NCBI GenBank assembly: GCA_030615745.1
Contig: JAUWYR010000014.1
Coordinates: 1-53,999 of the forward strand
DNA length: 53,999 nucleotides
Origin: Candidatus Zixiibacteriota bacterium
GTDB taxonomy: Bacteria > Zixibacteria > MSB-5A5 > SM23-73-2
Direction: 5' to 3'
Part shown: positions 16,090 through 23,191 of the stretch, piece by piece
Position numbering within the stretch: position 1 is the first letter of the stretch
Layout of the letters: each line of letters starts with the position of its first letter
Translations under genes and position numbers: made by a program
Notes under the pieces: generated by a model
The model's input: the letters and a program-made list of their open reading frames with translations, nothing else
Database searches by the model: none
What the model was told of the DNA's origin: nothing

Positions 16090-16917
16090 ATGAAAAATCT
16101 TTTAACCAGAGTATTGGTTGCCATCTTTTTTGTCCCCCTTCTTTTGTTGCTTTCCTTTTTAGGAAAGTTTTATTTTTTCTCCTTCATCGAGCTTTTAATT
16201 TTTTTAGGACTTTTGGAATTTTCAAAAATTGCTAAAAAATCTGGAGCTGAAATTCCAGTTGCTTTTTTGATTGGAATCGGGCTTTTAGTAGGACTTTTCT
16301 CCTTTTTTTCCGGGGAGAAAAACCTTTTGGGGCTTTTGTTTTTAGCATTCCTTTTAGTGGGTTTTTATCAACTTTTTAGAGCTGAAGTAGAAAAAATAGG
16401 TTTGAATATTGCTTTTTTCATCTGTGGAATAGTCTATGTCTCTTTTTTCTTTTCCTATTTGATTTTAATCCGTCAACTCCCTTTGTCTTTGGGGATAGAA
16501 TATAAAATCGGGGGTCTGTGGATAATTTTTATTTTGGTCTGTGTATGGCTTTGTGATACCTTAGCATATTTTATTGGAGTTTCTTTGGGAAAGAATAAGC
16601 TTTTGCCGAAAGTCAGCCCTAAGAAGTCTCTGGAGGGAGCAATTGGAGGTGTTTTGGGAGCTATCTTAGGTGCTTTTTTATCCTATTATCTTTTTTTAAA
16701 TTTTATTTCCATTTTTCATCTTTTGATAATTTCTTTGATCATAGGGACATTTGGTCAGATAGGTGATTTTGTTGAATCGAGCTTTAAAAGGGGAGCCGGG
16801 CTTAAGGAATCATCTTTTATCATACCTGGTCATGGAGGAATTTTGGATAGATTCGACAGCCTCCTTTTCGTTTCGCCCCTTGTTTACTATTACATTAAAT
16901 TCATAATTTATCGTTAA
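16090..16917 (+). CDS. cdsA: Phosphatidate cytidylyltransferase
   Basis: Makes CDP-diacylglycerol from phosphatidate and CTP for phospholipid synthesis, in the inner membrane. The 275-residue protein has about eight hydrophobic segments. The C-terminal CDP-alcohol signature is visible as SSFKRGAGLKESSFIIPGHG followed by GILDRFDS. The usual KD is KE here, a conservative change at a position normally acidic. Its place after uppS is standard; dxr and rseP, which often follow, are absent and a UbiA-type gene follows instead with a one-base overlap. Confidence 0.96.
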   Translation: MKNLLTRVLVAIFFVPLLLLLSFLGKFYFFSFIELLIFLGLLEFSKIAKKSGAEIPVAFLIGIGLLVGLFSFFSGEKNLLGLLFLAFLLVGFYQLFRAEVEKIGLNIAFFICGIVYVSFFFSYLILIRQLPLSLGIEYKIGGLWIIFILVCVWLCDTLAYFIGVSLGKNKLLPKVSPKKSLEGAIGGVLGAILGAFLSYYLFLNFISIFHLLIISLIIGTFGQIGDFVESSFKRGAGLKESSFIIPGHGGILDRFDSLLFVSPLVYYYIKFIIYR

Positions 16918-17825
16918 TGTCGTATTTAAGATATTTAGATTATCTTTTTATCACCCGTCCAGTTTTGATGCCTCCTGTGTGGACTATTTTGCTTTTAGGA
17001 TACCAGAGGGCAATTTTTTTTTCTGGAGAGAAAGAAAAGGTTGGTTGGGTCTTTGTTTTGATCTTTTTTTTGATCGGTGGCATTTATATCCTTAATCAGA
17101 TTTTCGATAAAAAATCTGATCTTTTAAACAAAAAACTCTTTTTCCTCTCCTCTGGTTTTGTAAAAGACCTCGAAGCCTGGATTGAGGCAACATCTTTTAT
17201 TTTTCTCTCTGTTTGTTGTGCTTTTTTTATTTCAACTAATTTAGGGATTTTATTTCTTTTAGGATTTTTTTTGGGTTATCTTTATTCCTGTCCCCCTTTC
17301 TTTTTTAAGAATAGACCTTTGTTGGGGTTTTTATCAAATGCATCAGGGCATGGATGCTTGGTATTTTTGATAGGATGGCAGATTAATTCAAATATAAACT
17401 TCGATGCTTTACTTTTCTCCTTACCATATTTTTTAGCAGTTAGCGCAGTTTATTTGAACACAACCTTGCCTGATATAGAAGGCGATAGAAAAACTTCTAA
17501 GATAACCTTAGGTGTTAAGTTAGGAGTTTTGCGGGTATCTTTTATCTCATCAATTTTGGTCTTAATATCTATATTTTTATCTTTAAGCTTCAAAGATTAT
17601 CCTTTCTTTTTTTCTGCGCTTTTGTCATTTCCATTTTTTATCAGAGCTTTCTTGACAAAAAAAGAAAAAAATATTATCCTTTCAACAAAGTCGGCTGTTT
17701 TATTTTTATCTATAATCGCCGGGATTTATCATCTCTGGTATTTTTTAGTTTTAATAGTCGGATTTTTTGGAACGAGGTTATATTATAAGAAAAGATTTGG
17801 TATGACTTATCCAACTTTAACATAA
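16917..17825 (+). CDS. UbiA-family prenyltransferase
   Basis: The 302-residue membrane enzyme has about eight to nine transmembrane segments. The first aspartate-rich motif NQIFDKKSD has Asn60, Asp64 and Asp68 (NxxxDxxxD), and the second is DIEGDRKT (about 185-192). Both bind Mg-prenyl-diphosphate. UbiA relatives prenylate quinone, chlorin or glycerol-phosphate acceptors. The acceptor cannot be decided, and no quinone pathway gene is nearby. The ATG overlaps the last base of the cdsA stop (TAATG), so it is translationally coupled and may act in envelope lipid or carrier metabolism. Confidence 0.88.
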   Translation: MSYLRYLDYLFITRPVLMPPVWTILLLGYQRAIFFSGEKEKVGWVFVLIFFLIGGIYILNQIFDKKSDLLNKKLFFLSSGFVKDLEAWIEATSFIFLSVCCAFFISTNLGILFLLGFFLGYLYSCPPFFFKNRPLLGFLSNASGHGCLVFLIGWQINSNINFDALLFSLPYFLAVSAVYLNTTLPDIEGDRKTSKITLGVKLGVLRVSFISSILVLISIFLSLSFKDYPFFFSALLSFPFFIRAFLTKKEKNIILSTKSAVLFLSIIAGIYHLWYFLVLIVGFFGTRLYYKKRFGMTYPTLT

Positions 17826-17855
17826 AAAAGAAAGTTATCGGAACGATCAAGAGAT

Positions 17856-18338
17856 ATGAAAAAAATAATATTTTTTGTGATTGTATTGGGAGTCTTTTTA
17901 AGCTGTGCATCTCATCCGAGGTTTACTCTTAAAACTGAAGATAATTACCCTTTAAGTGAGAGTAAGATCGATAAAAAGCTGATGGGAAGGATAATCAAAT
18001 CCTATCTTGGTGTTCCATATAAAGAAAAAGGGAGCTCTCATCTGGGAATAGATTGCTCTGGATTGGTAGTTGAGGTCTATAGAAGATATAATGGGATGAA
18101 ACTTCCTCGCGATGTGAATAAACTCTTTAAACTGGCGAAGAAGGTAAAAAGAAAAAAATTGGCTTATGGTGATTTGGTATTTTTCACCATGGATTTCAGA
18201 GAGGTCACTCACGTGGGGATCTATATAGATTATGGTGAATTCGTTCACTCCTCTGAATCCCAAGGGGTTGTCATATCTTCTCTTGATGAATCCTATTATA
18301 ACAGAAGATACGTGGGCGCAAGAAGGGTGATTCCTTAA
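17856..18338 (+). CDS. NlpC/P60-family lipoprotein (peptidoglycan endopeptidase)
   Basis: The 160-residue protein starts with a lipoprotein signal peptide (MKKIIFFVIVLGVFLSC, lipobox Cys17). The NlpC/P60 domain follows: catalytic Cys in GIDCSGLVVEVYRR, then LAYGDLVFF, then the catalytic His in VTHVGIYI, and a further polar His at FVHSSES. Family enzymes cut D-Glu/meso-DAP bonds of peptidoglycan stem peptides. Lipid anchoring points to the periplasmic face of a membrane. It is 30 bases after the UbiA gene. The GTAG-type hairpin with a T-run at 18549-18577 is the first good terminator after it. Confidence 0.92.
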   Translation: MKKIIFFVIVLGVFLSCASHPRFTLKTEDNYPLSESKIDKKLMGRIIKSYLGVPYKEKGSSHLGIDCSGLVVEVYRRYNGMKLPRDVNKLFKLAKKVKRKKLAYGDLVFFTMDFREVTHVGIYIDYGEFVHSSESQGVVISSLDESYYNRRYVGARRVIP

Positions 18339-18350
18339 TTTTTTTGATGC

Positions 18351-18378
18351 ATCGGTAAAAGGATTTGCCGACACCCCG
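18351..18378. repeat. Palindromic repeat CGGTAAAAGGATTTGCCG (copy 3 of 3)
   Basis: Same family as 3116-3141 and 4132-4156. It starts 13 bases after the NlpC-type gene stop, similar to copy 2 which follows the dockerin-type gene. Confidence 0.6.
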
Positions 18379-18395
18379 GAAATCTTGCAATTACT

Positions 18396-18456
18396 GTAGG
18401 GACAGACCTTCAGGTCTGTCCAATAATTTCGGACAGATTTAAAAATTTGTCCCTAC
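18396..18456. repeat. REPIN-like element, GTAG...CTAC feet, two arms
   Basis: GTAG (18396-18399) and CTAC (18453-18456) frame two hairpins: GACAGACCT-TC-AGGTCTGTC (18401-18420) and GGACAG...TTGTCC (18431-18452). The ends can also pair as GTAGGGACA with TGTCCCTAC, which would give a long outer stem instead of the arms. Confidence 0.8.
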
Positions 18457-18544
18457 ATTTCTTTTACCGGTATTACCGCTAGGTCAGGGGATCTGGCGGG
18501 CACAGATTAGTAGTTGGTTAATAGTTGATGGTTCATAACAGTTC

Positions 18545-18602
18545 GTAGCGTCCGGGTTTATCCCGGACGTTTTTTTTCGGCGGGCATGAAGCCCGCCGCT
18601 AC
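18545..18602. repeat. REPIN-like element, GTAG...CTAC feet, two arms
   Basis: Outer CGTAGCG (18544-18550) pairs with CGCTACG (18597-18603). Arm 1 is CGTCCGGG-TTTAT-CCCGGACG (18549-18569). Arm 2 is GGCGGGC-ATGAA-GCCCGCC (18579-18597). The arm sequences share nothing with the element 140 bases upstream, yet the layout is the same. Confidence 0.85.
18549..18577 (+). terminator. Terminator formed by a REPIN-like arm
   Basis: The perfect 8-bp GC-rich stem CGTCCGGG/CCCGGACG is followed immediately by eight T residues (18570-18577), a canonical intrinsic terminator for the unit ending with the NlpC-type gene. Confidence 0.75.
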
Positions 18603-18664
18603 GTGTTTTGTTCCGGTTTTCTTTTGACCCATGTTGAGGGTAACATGGGACTACCGATATTGTT

Positions 18665-18716
18665 GGGGCAGGGTAAACCCCTGCCCTAACGTAGCACAGA
18701 TAGAATCTGTGCCTAC
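18665..18716. repeat. REP-like hairpin plus GTAG...CTAC single-arm element
   Basis: GGGCAGGG-TAAAC-CCCTGCCC (18666-18686) is followed by GTAG (18691-18694), arm GCACAGAT-AGA-ATCTGTGC (18694-18712) and CTAC (18713-18716). With the two preceding elements it fills the 515-base gap before uvrC. No gene is seen there. A TTGACA at 18737-18742 has no well-spaced -10. Confidence 0.75.
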
Positions 18717-18853
18717 AAATCTTCCTTAAATTTAATTTGACAAAAAAACCTTATTTTAATATTTTCTCCTTGGCAAACCTGAAAGGTTTGGCTTGCGTCT
18801 TCTTTGTGAGCAAAGAGCTCAGCTTTACCTATTTATAAGTTAAGAATAATCTC

Positions 18854-20665
18854 ATGGATTTAAAGACCAAACTGAAAAGCCTGCCCAAAAAGCCCGGGGT
18901 ATATCTGATGAAAGACCCTAAAGGAAGAGTTATATATGTGGGGAAGGCCAAGTCTTTGCGAAACAGGGTCAGGGCATACTTTTTGAACGGAACTTTTGCC
19001 CATCCTAAATCACAAGCTTTGATAAAAAAGATTAGGGGTTTCGATATTTTAGTAACTGACTCTGAGATGGAGGCTTTAATCTTAGAATCGAATCTTGTCA
19101 AAGAATACAAGCCTAAATACAACGTTAATTTAAAGGATGACAAAAGATACCCCTATCTTAAAGTGACAGTGGATGAGAAATTCCCCAAGATTTTAGTTGT
19201 CAGGAGAGTGCAAAAAGATAAAGCTAAATACTTCGGTCCATATACTAATGTGGGAGGTATGAGACAGACCCTGAGGCTTTTGAGAAGGATTTTTCCGGTT
19301 AGGTCTTGTAATATCACACTCCCATCAAAGAAAAAACAAAAGCTTTGTCTGGACTATCATATAAAAAGATGTCAGGGTCCTTGTGTTGGGTTGGTATCAC
19401 AAAAAGATTATTTTAATATGATAAAGGATGTGATTTTATTTTTGTCCGGGAAAAATAGTCTATTGCTTAAGCAGTTGAAAAGAAAAATGGAAGAGCTTGC
19501 AAAAAAAGAAATTTTTGAGGAGGCAGCAAGGGTAAGGGACCAGATGAAAGCATTGGAGAGCGTGATGCAAAATCAGATGGTGGTGGAGACAAAAGATACC
19601 AACAGGGATATCATTGGATTTGCCAGAGATAAAAAAGATGTATCTTGCATAACCTTACAGGTGAGAGAAGGTGTGCTTATCGGACGCCAGCAGTTCTATC
19701 TCACTGCCACAAAAGATAGCGGAAATGAGGAGATTCTGTCCAATTTCCTGAGACGCTATTATATGCATTCCCCACTTATTCCTGAAGAGGTGATTATGCC
19801 TTTTGAGCCAAATGATAAAAAGATCTTGGAGATTTGGCTTTCTGAAAAAAGGGAGGGAAAAGTTTTGCTTTTTGTTCCTCAGAGGGGTAAAAAATTAAAG
19901 CTTCTAAAGATGGCTCAAAACAATGCTCTGCTTTTGTTACAGGAGCTTTTATTACAAAAAGCTGAAACAAAGAAAAGAGTCCCTGAAGCTGTGGCTCGGT
20001 TGAAAAAGGATTTGTATTTGGATACTTTTCCAAAAAAGATCTGCGCTTTTGATATTTCAAACTTAGGTCAATCAGATGCGGTGGGAAGTCTTGTCTTTTT
20101 TGTTGACGGAAAGCCAAAAAAATCGGAGTATAGAAGATTTAAGATAAAGACAGTTGAAGGTCAAAATGATTTTGCGATGATTTGTGAGGTTGTGACAAGA
20201 TATTTCAAAAAATTGATCGAGGGGGAAAAAAAATTCCCTGATTTGGTTCTGATAGACGGTGGAAAAGGTCAGCTATCATCTGCTCTTTCTGCTCTGTCAT
20301 CTTTAGGAATAAAAGACCAACAAATTGTAGGATTAGCTAAGAGATTAGATGAGGTTTTCCTACCCGGGCAAAAAGACTCCTTGATGATAAAAAAAGACTC
20401 CCCATCATTAAAGCTTTTGCAAAGAATAAGAGATGAGGCTCACCGTTTTGCCATCTCCTATCATAGAGTTCTAAGAAAAAAAAGGACTTTAAAATCGGAG
20501 CTGGATTTGATCAAAGGGATAGGCAAGAAGAGAAAAAAAGCTTTACTTTTGAAGTTCGGCTCGGTGAAAAGAATCAAACAGGCATCATATAATGAGCTTT
20601 TGAAAGTTGAAGGGATAAGTAAAAATGTAGCAGAGACGGTTTACAATTACTTTTATAAAAAATAA
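18854..20665 (+). CDS. uvrC: Excinuclease ABC subunit C
   Basis: Makes the dual incisions of nucleotide-excision repair with UvrAB. The 603-residue protein has all domains. The N-terminal GIY-YIG nuclease (PGVYLMKD..GRVIYVGKAKSLRNR, from about residue 14) makes the 3' cut. A UvrBC helical hairpin lies around 200-235 (EEAARVRDQMKALE). The RNase H-like 5' nuclease starts at FDISNLGQSDAVGS with LIDGGKGQL. Tandem C-terminal helix-hairpin-helix motifs end it (LIKGIGKKRKKALL and LLKVEGISKNVAE). ogt, another DNA repair gene, follows after 14 bases. Confidence 0.98.
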   Translation: MDLKTKLKSLPKKPGVYLMKDPKGRVIYVGKAKSLRNRVRAYFLNGTFAHPKSQALIKKIRGFDILVTDSEMEALILESNLVKEYKPKYNVNLKDDKRYPYLKVTVDEKFPKILVVRRVQKDKAKYFGPYTNVGGMRQTLRLLRRIFPVRSCNITLPSKKKQKLCLDYHIKRCQGPCVGLVSQKDYFNMIKDVILFLSGKNSLLLKQLKRKMEELAKKEIFEEAARVRDQMKALESVMQNQMVVETKDTNRDIIGFARDKKDVSCITLQVREGVLIGRQQFYLTATKDSGNEEILSNFLRRYYMHSPLIPEEVIMPFEPNDKKILEIWLSEKREGKVLLFVPQRGKKLKLLKMAQNNALLLLQELLLQKAETKKRVPEAVARLKKDLYLDTFPKKICAFDISNLGQSDAVGSLVFFVDGKPKKSEYRRFKIKTVEGQNDFAMICEVVTRYFKKLIEGEKKFPDLVLIDGGKGQLSSALSALSSLGIKDQQIVGLAKRLDEVFLPGQKDSLMIKKDSPSLKLLQRIRDEAHRFAISYHRVLRKKRTLKSELDLIKGIGKKRKKALLLKFGSVKRIKQASYNELLKVEGISKNVAETVYNYFYKK

Positions 20666-20679
20666 TCGAAAAGTTTCAT

Positions 20680-21177
20680 ATGATTTATTATTACACAAGT
20701 TTTTCATCTCCTATCGGGAGAATTTACGCTCTCAAAACCGAGAAGGGTTTAAAACTTTTGACCTTTTCTAAAAATGAGTTAGAAAGCCAACTACATAAAT
20801 TAAAAATTAAAAATGGAAAATTAAAAAATAATAAGACACCTTTTTTAAATCTTAAAAAAGAGCTTCTGGATTATTTTTCAGGCAAAAAAGTTAACTTCTC
20901 AGAAAAGCTTGACTTTAGCTCTGGCACAGAATTTCAGAAAAAAGTATGGAAAGAGATGAGAAAAATTCCTTACGGACAAAAAAAATCTTATAAGTGGCTT
21001 GCGCAAAGAGTTGGTGATTTTAAAAAGGCAAGGGCAGTAGGTAATGCTTGCGGGTCTAATCCTTTTGGTATTATCATTCCCTGCCACAGGGTGGTAAAAG
21101 AGGATCGGGGTTTGGGAGGTTATTCAGGTGGTCTTTGGATTAAGAAAAAGTTGCTTGAGTTAGAAGCAAAAACTTAA
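20680..21177 (+). CDS. ogt: Methylated-DNA--protein-cysteine methyltransferase
   Basis: The 165-residue suicide enzyme moves alkyl groups from O6-alkylguanine to its own cysteine. The active site is IIIPCHRVVKEDRGLGGYSGG (Cys in PCHRV), preceded by the DNA-binding helix-turn-helix with arginine finger context RAVGNACGSNP. The N-terminal domain is short and carries an odd lysine-rich stretch HKLKIKNGKLKNN (about 40-52), encoded by a near-pure A/T repeat (20797-20830) also seen inside miaB. It sits 14 bases after uvrC, so the two repair genes are likely cotranscribed. Confidence 0.95.
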   Translation: MIYYYTSFSSPIGRIYALKTEKGLKLLTFSKNELESQLHKLKIKNGKLKNNKTPFLNLKKELLDYFSGKKVNFSEKLDFSSGTEFQKKVWKEMRKIPYGQKKSYKWLAQRVGDFKKARAVGNACGSNPFGIIIPCHRVVKEDRGLGGYSGGLWIKKKLLELEAKT

Positions 21178-21194
21178 GTTTTGGGAAAAGTGTG

Positions 21195-21234
21195 GCAGAG
21201 CCATAAAGGCTTCTTGGTCGGGCAGACTGCTACG
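21195..21234. repeat. REP-like half element with 15-nt insert and CTAC foot
   Basis: GCAGAGCC-ATAAA-GGCT...CTGC followed by TACG. The 3' arm GGCTCTGC is split after GGCT (21211) by the 15 bases TCTTGGTCGGGCAGA (21212-21226), a diverged form of the CCTGGCCGGGCAGGC insert. The uninterrupted arm CAGAGCC-ATAAA-GGCTCTG occurs at 40076-40094. Confidence 0.8.
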
Positions 21235-21344
21235 CGTCGGAAAATGAATTTTATGGAAGATCAAGATAACACCTAACTTGAAACAGGGAGTTTTAGAGTT
21301 TTTAGGTTGAAGATATAAACGTAACTCAAACCTTCAGGTTTGAT

Positions 21345-22340
21345 ATGGAAAAAGAGTGCCTTTATTACCAGAAAAGGGAGGATGGAAAGATAAAATGTCT
21401 TTTGTGTCCGGTGGGATGTGTAATTGGTGAAGGGAAAATCGGGGTGTGCATGGGAAAGGAGAATAAAGATGGGGTTTTGTATGCGATAAATTATGGAAAT
21501 GTAGTCTCAATTGCGATAGACCCCATTGAGAAAAAACCGTTATATCATTTTTACCCTGGAACCCAGATTTTATCCACAGGTCCGAATGGATGTAATTTAA
21601 AATGTGACCACTGTCAGAACTGGTCGATCTCGCAAGAAAAGTCCCATACTGAGTATGTATCGCCTGAGAAATTGGTTGAGCTTGCTGAAAAATATAACTC
21701 TGTCGGGATAGCCTATACTTATACTGAGCCTTTGATCTGGTATGAATATATAATGGATACTGCAAAAATCGCTCGAAAAAAGAATCTCAAAAATGTTTTA
21801 GTTACAAACGGATACATAAATGAAGGTCCCCTTGCAGAGCTTTTGCCACTTATCGATGCGATGAATGTAGATGTTAAATCTATGGAGGATGATTTTTATC
21901 GAAAGGTCTGCAAAGGAAAAGTTGAGCCGGTTTTAAAAACCGTTGAGCTTTCAGTAAAAAATGATGTCTGGGTTGAGATAACGAATTTGATTATTCCAAC
22001 TTTGAATGATAAAGATGAAAAGATAAAAAAATTCGTTGACTGGGTGGCGGGCTTGAATGATTTGATACCGGTCCATTTCTCCCGCTATTTTCCATACTAC
22101 AAAAGCAATCTTCCTCCAACCCCAATTTCCACCTTAAAGAGAGCTTTCGATATAGCAAAAGAAAAATTGAAATATGTCTATGTTGGAAACGCATATATTG
22201 AAGGCACCTCAGATACTTTTTGCCCGGAGTGTTCTAATATCTTGGTCGAGAGGAGCGGATACTTCACAAAGGTTTTGGGGGTAAAAGAGGGAAAGTGCTC
22301 ATCCTGTGGAAGGAAGGTCGATTTTATTACCGATCTTTAA
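21345..22340 (+). CDS. amrS: AmrS-like radical SAM enzyme (AmmeMemoRadiSam/COG1180 type)
   Basis: The 331-residue protein has an N-terminal cysteine motif CLLCPVGCVIGEGKIGVC (about residues 19-36), the radical SAM cluster motif CNLKCDHC (CxxxCxxC, about 83-90, in GPNGCNLKCDHCQNW), and a C-terminal zinc-ribbon-like CPECS...CSSCG. This layout is that of the pyruvate-formate-lyase-activase-like family named AmrS from its association with AMMECR1 and Memo domain genes. The partner genes are not in this window and the reaction is not established. The ATG at 21345 follows an inverted repeat (CAAACCTTCAGGTTTG, 21320-21336). It is monocistronic. Confidence 0.9.
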   Translation: MEKECLYYQKREDGKIKCLLCPVGCVIGEGKIGVCMGKENKDGVLYAINYGNVVSIAIDPIEKKPLYHFYPGTQILSTGPNGCNLKCDHCQNWSISQEKSHTEYVSPEKLVELAEKYNSVGIAYTYTEPLIWYEYIMDTAKIARKKNLKNVLVTNGYINEGPLAELLPLIDAMNVDVKSMEDDFYRKVCKGKVEPVLKTVELSVKNDVWVEITNLIIPTLNDKDEKIKKFVDWVAGLNDLIPVHFSRYFPYYKSNLPPTPISTLKRAFDIAKEKLKYVYVGNAYIEGTSDTFCPECSNILVERSGYFTKVLGVKEGKCSSCGRKVDFITDL

Positions 22341-22342
22341 TT

Positions 22343-22398
22343 GGAGTGTAAACCTTCAGGTTTACAATGATTTAGGCAAAGCTTTTGCTTTGCACTCC
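22343..22398. repeat. REPIN-like element with GGAG...CTCC feet
   Basis: GGAGTG (22343-22348) and CACTCC (22393-22398) frame arm 1 GTAAACCT-TC-AGGTTTAC (22348-22365) and arm 2 GCAAAGC-TTTT-GCTTTGC (22376-22393). It starts directly after the AmrS-like gene. Single arms with the same ACTCC tail are found at 26778-26801, 27581-27603 and 40122-40144. Confidence 0.8.
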
Positions 22399-22457
22399 AG
22401 TGGATTTTTTATTTTTTCAGCACGGGCAAGGCTGTATAAAAAAATCAATTTTAGTGG

Positions 22458-22507
22458 GTAGCCGCAACCTTTAGGTTGCGTTCACGCAGACTAAAGTCTG
22501 CGCCTAC
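22458..22507. repeat. REPIN-like element, GTAG...CTAC feet
   Basis: GTAG (22458-22461), arm 1 GCAACCT-TT-AGGTTGC (22464-22479), arm 2 CGCAGAC-TAAA-GTCTGCG (22485-22502), CTAC (22504-22507). The same subfamily is found at 26694-26767 (with insert) and 34580-34636 (without). Confidence 0.85.
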
Positions 22508-22542
22508 CATTTTTCATTGAGATAAAAAAAATAAAATTTTTA

Positions 22543-22571
22543 TTGACATTCGTTGTGCGGTGCACTATATT
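22543..22571 (+). promoter_or_regulatory. Strong sigma-70-type promoter of the PhaR-like gene
   Basis: TTGACA (22543-22548) and TATATT (22566-22571) with a 17-base spacer. The expected transcription start near 22578 is only 6-12 bases before the two possible ATGs (22584, 22590), and no Shine-Dalgarno is visible, so the mRNA is probably leaderless or nearly so. Confidence 0.75.
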
Positions 22572-22583
22572 ACATATTAGTGA

Positions 22584-23156
22584 ATGGTTATGAGAATTAT
22601 AAAAAGATATAAAAACAGAAGGTTGTATGACACTGAGCAAAAGAAAACTATTAAGATCGAGGATGTGGTTTGTCTTGTTAAAAATGATATCGATTTTAAG
22701 GTGATTGATAACAAATCCAAAAAGGACATTACCACAAAAGTTTTGGCTCAGGCTTTTTCAGAGGAGCTGAAAAGATGGAGATCTTTGAAAGATACAGGAA
22801 AGATTTTACGTCAACTTATTTTAAGAGGAGGTGAATCAACAATGGATTTTTTAGAAAAAACACTTATGGCTGGATTGGGTCTTTTTGACCTTACCAAAGA
22901 GAGGGCTGAAAAGATCGTGGATGATCTGGTAAAAAGAGGTGAGGTCTCTAAGTCTGATAAGGCTAAGGCGATAAAGGAGCTTCTGAAAGGACATGAGCAG
23001 AGGATGAAAAAGCTCAAAGAAAAAATAGATGAGAGAGTGGAGAAGCTCTCCAGCAAAATAAGGATGGCTAAAAAAGAGGATCTGGATGAGCTTTCCAAAA
23101 AGATCGACCAGTTAGCTAAAACAGTGGATAAGCTCGAACAGAAACTGGGAAAGTAA
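22584..23156 (+). CDS. Polyhydroxyalkanoate-synthesis-regulator (PhaR)-like protein
   Basis: The first ~60 residues match the PHB/PHA accumulation regulator DNA-binding domain (IIKRYKNRRLYDTEQKKTIK followed by IEDVVCLVKN). The rest of the 190-residue protein is highly charged and helical, with GLGLFDLTKERAEKIVDDLVKRGEVSK resembling the phasin-like/poly-granule-associated family and a C-terminal coiled coil (KIDQLAKTVDKLEQKLGK). In PHA producers PhaR represses phasin genes and binds granules; no PHA synthase is in this window, so its role here is open. Starts at 22584 and 22590 are both possible. A terminator lies at 23388-23418. Confidence 0.85.
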   Translation: MVMRIIKRYKNRRLYDTEQKKTIKIEDVVCLVKNDIDFKVIDNKSKKDITTKVLAQAFSEELKRWRSLKDTGKILRQLILRGGESTMDFLEKTLMAGLGLFDLTKERAEKIVDDLVKRGEVSKSDKAKAIKELLKGHEQRMKKLKEKIDERVEKLSSKIRMAKKEDLDELSKKIDQLAKTVDKLEQKLGK

Positions 23157-23191
23157 AACTTAATTGATCAACGGATTAAACGGATGGAATA

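Noticed and set aside
18396-18716. CRISPR array
   Set aside because: The repeated units are palindromes with differing sequence and spacing, not identical direct repeats with unique spacers, and no cas gene is present.
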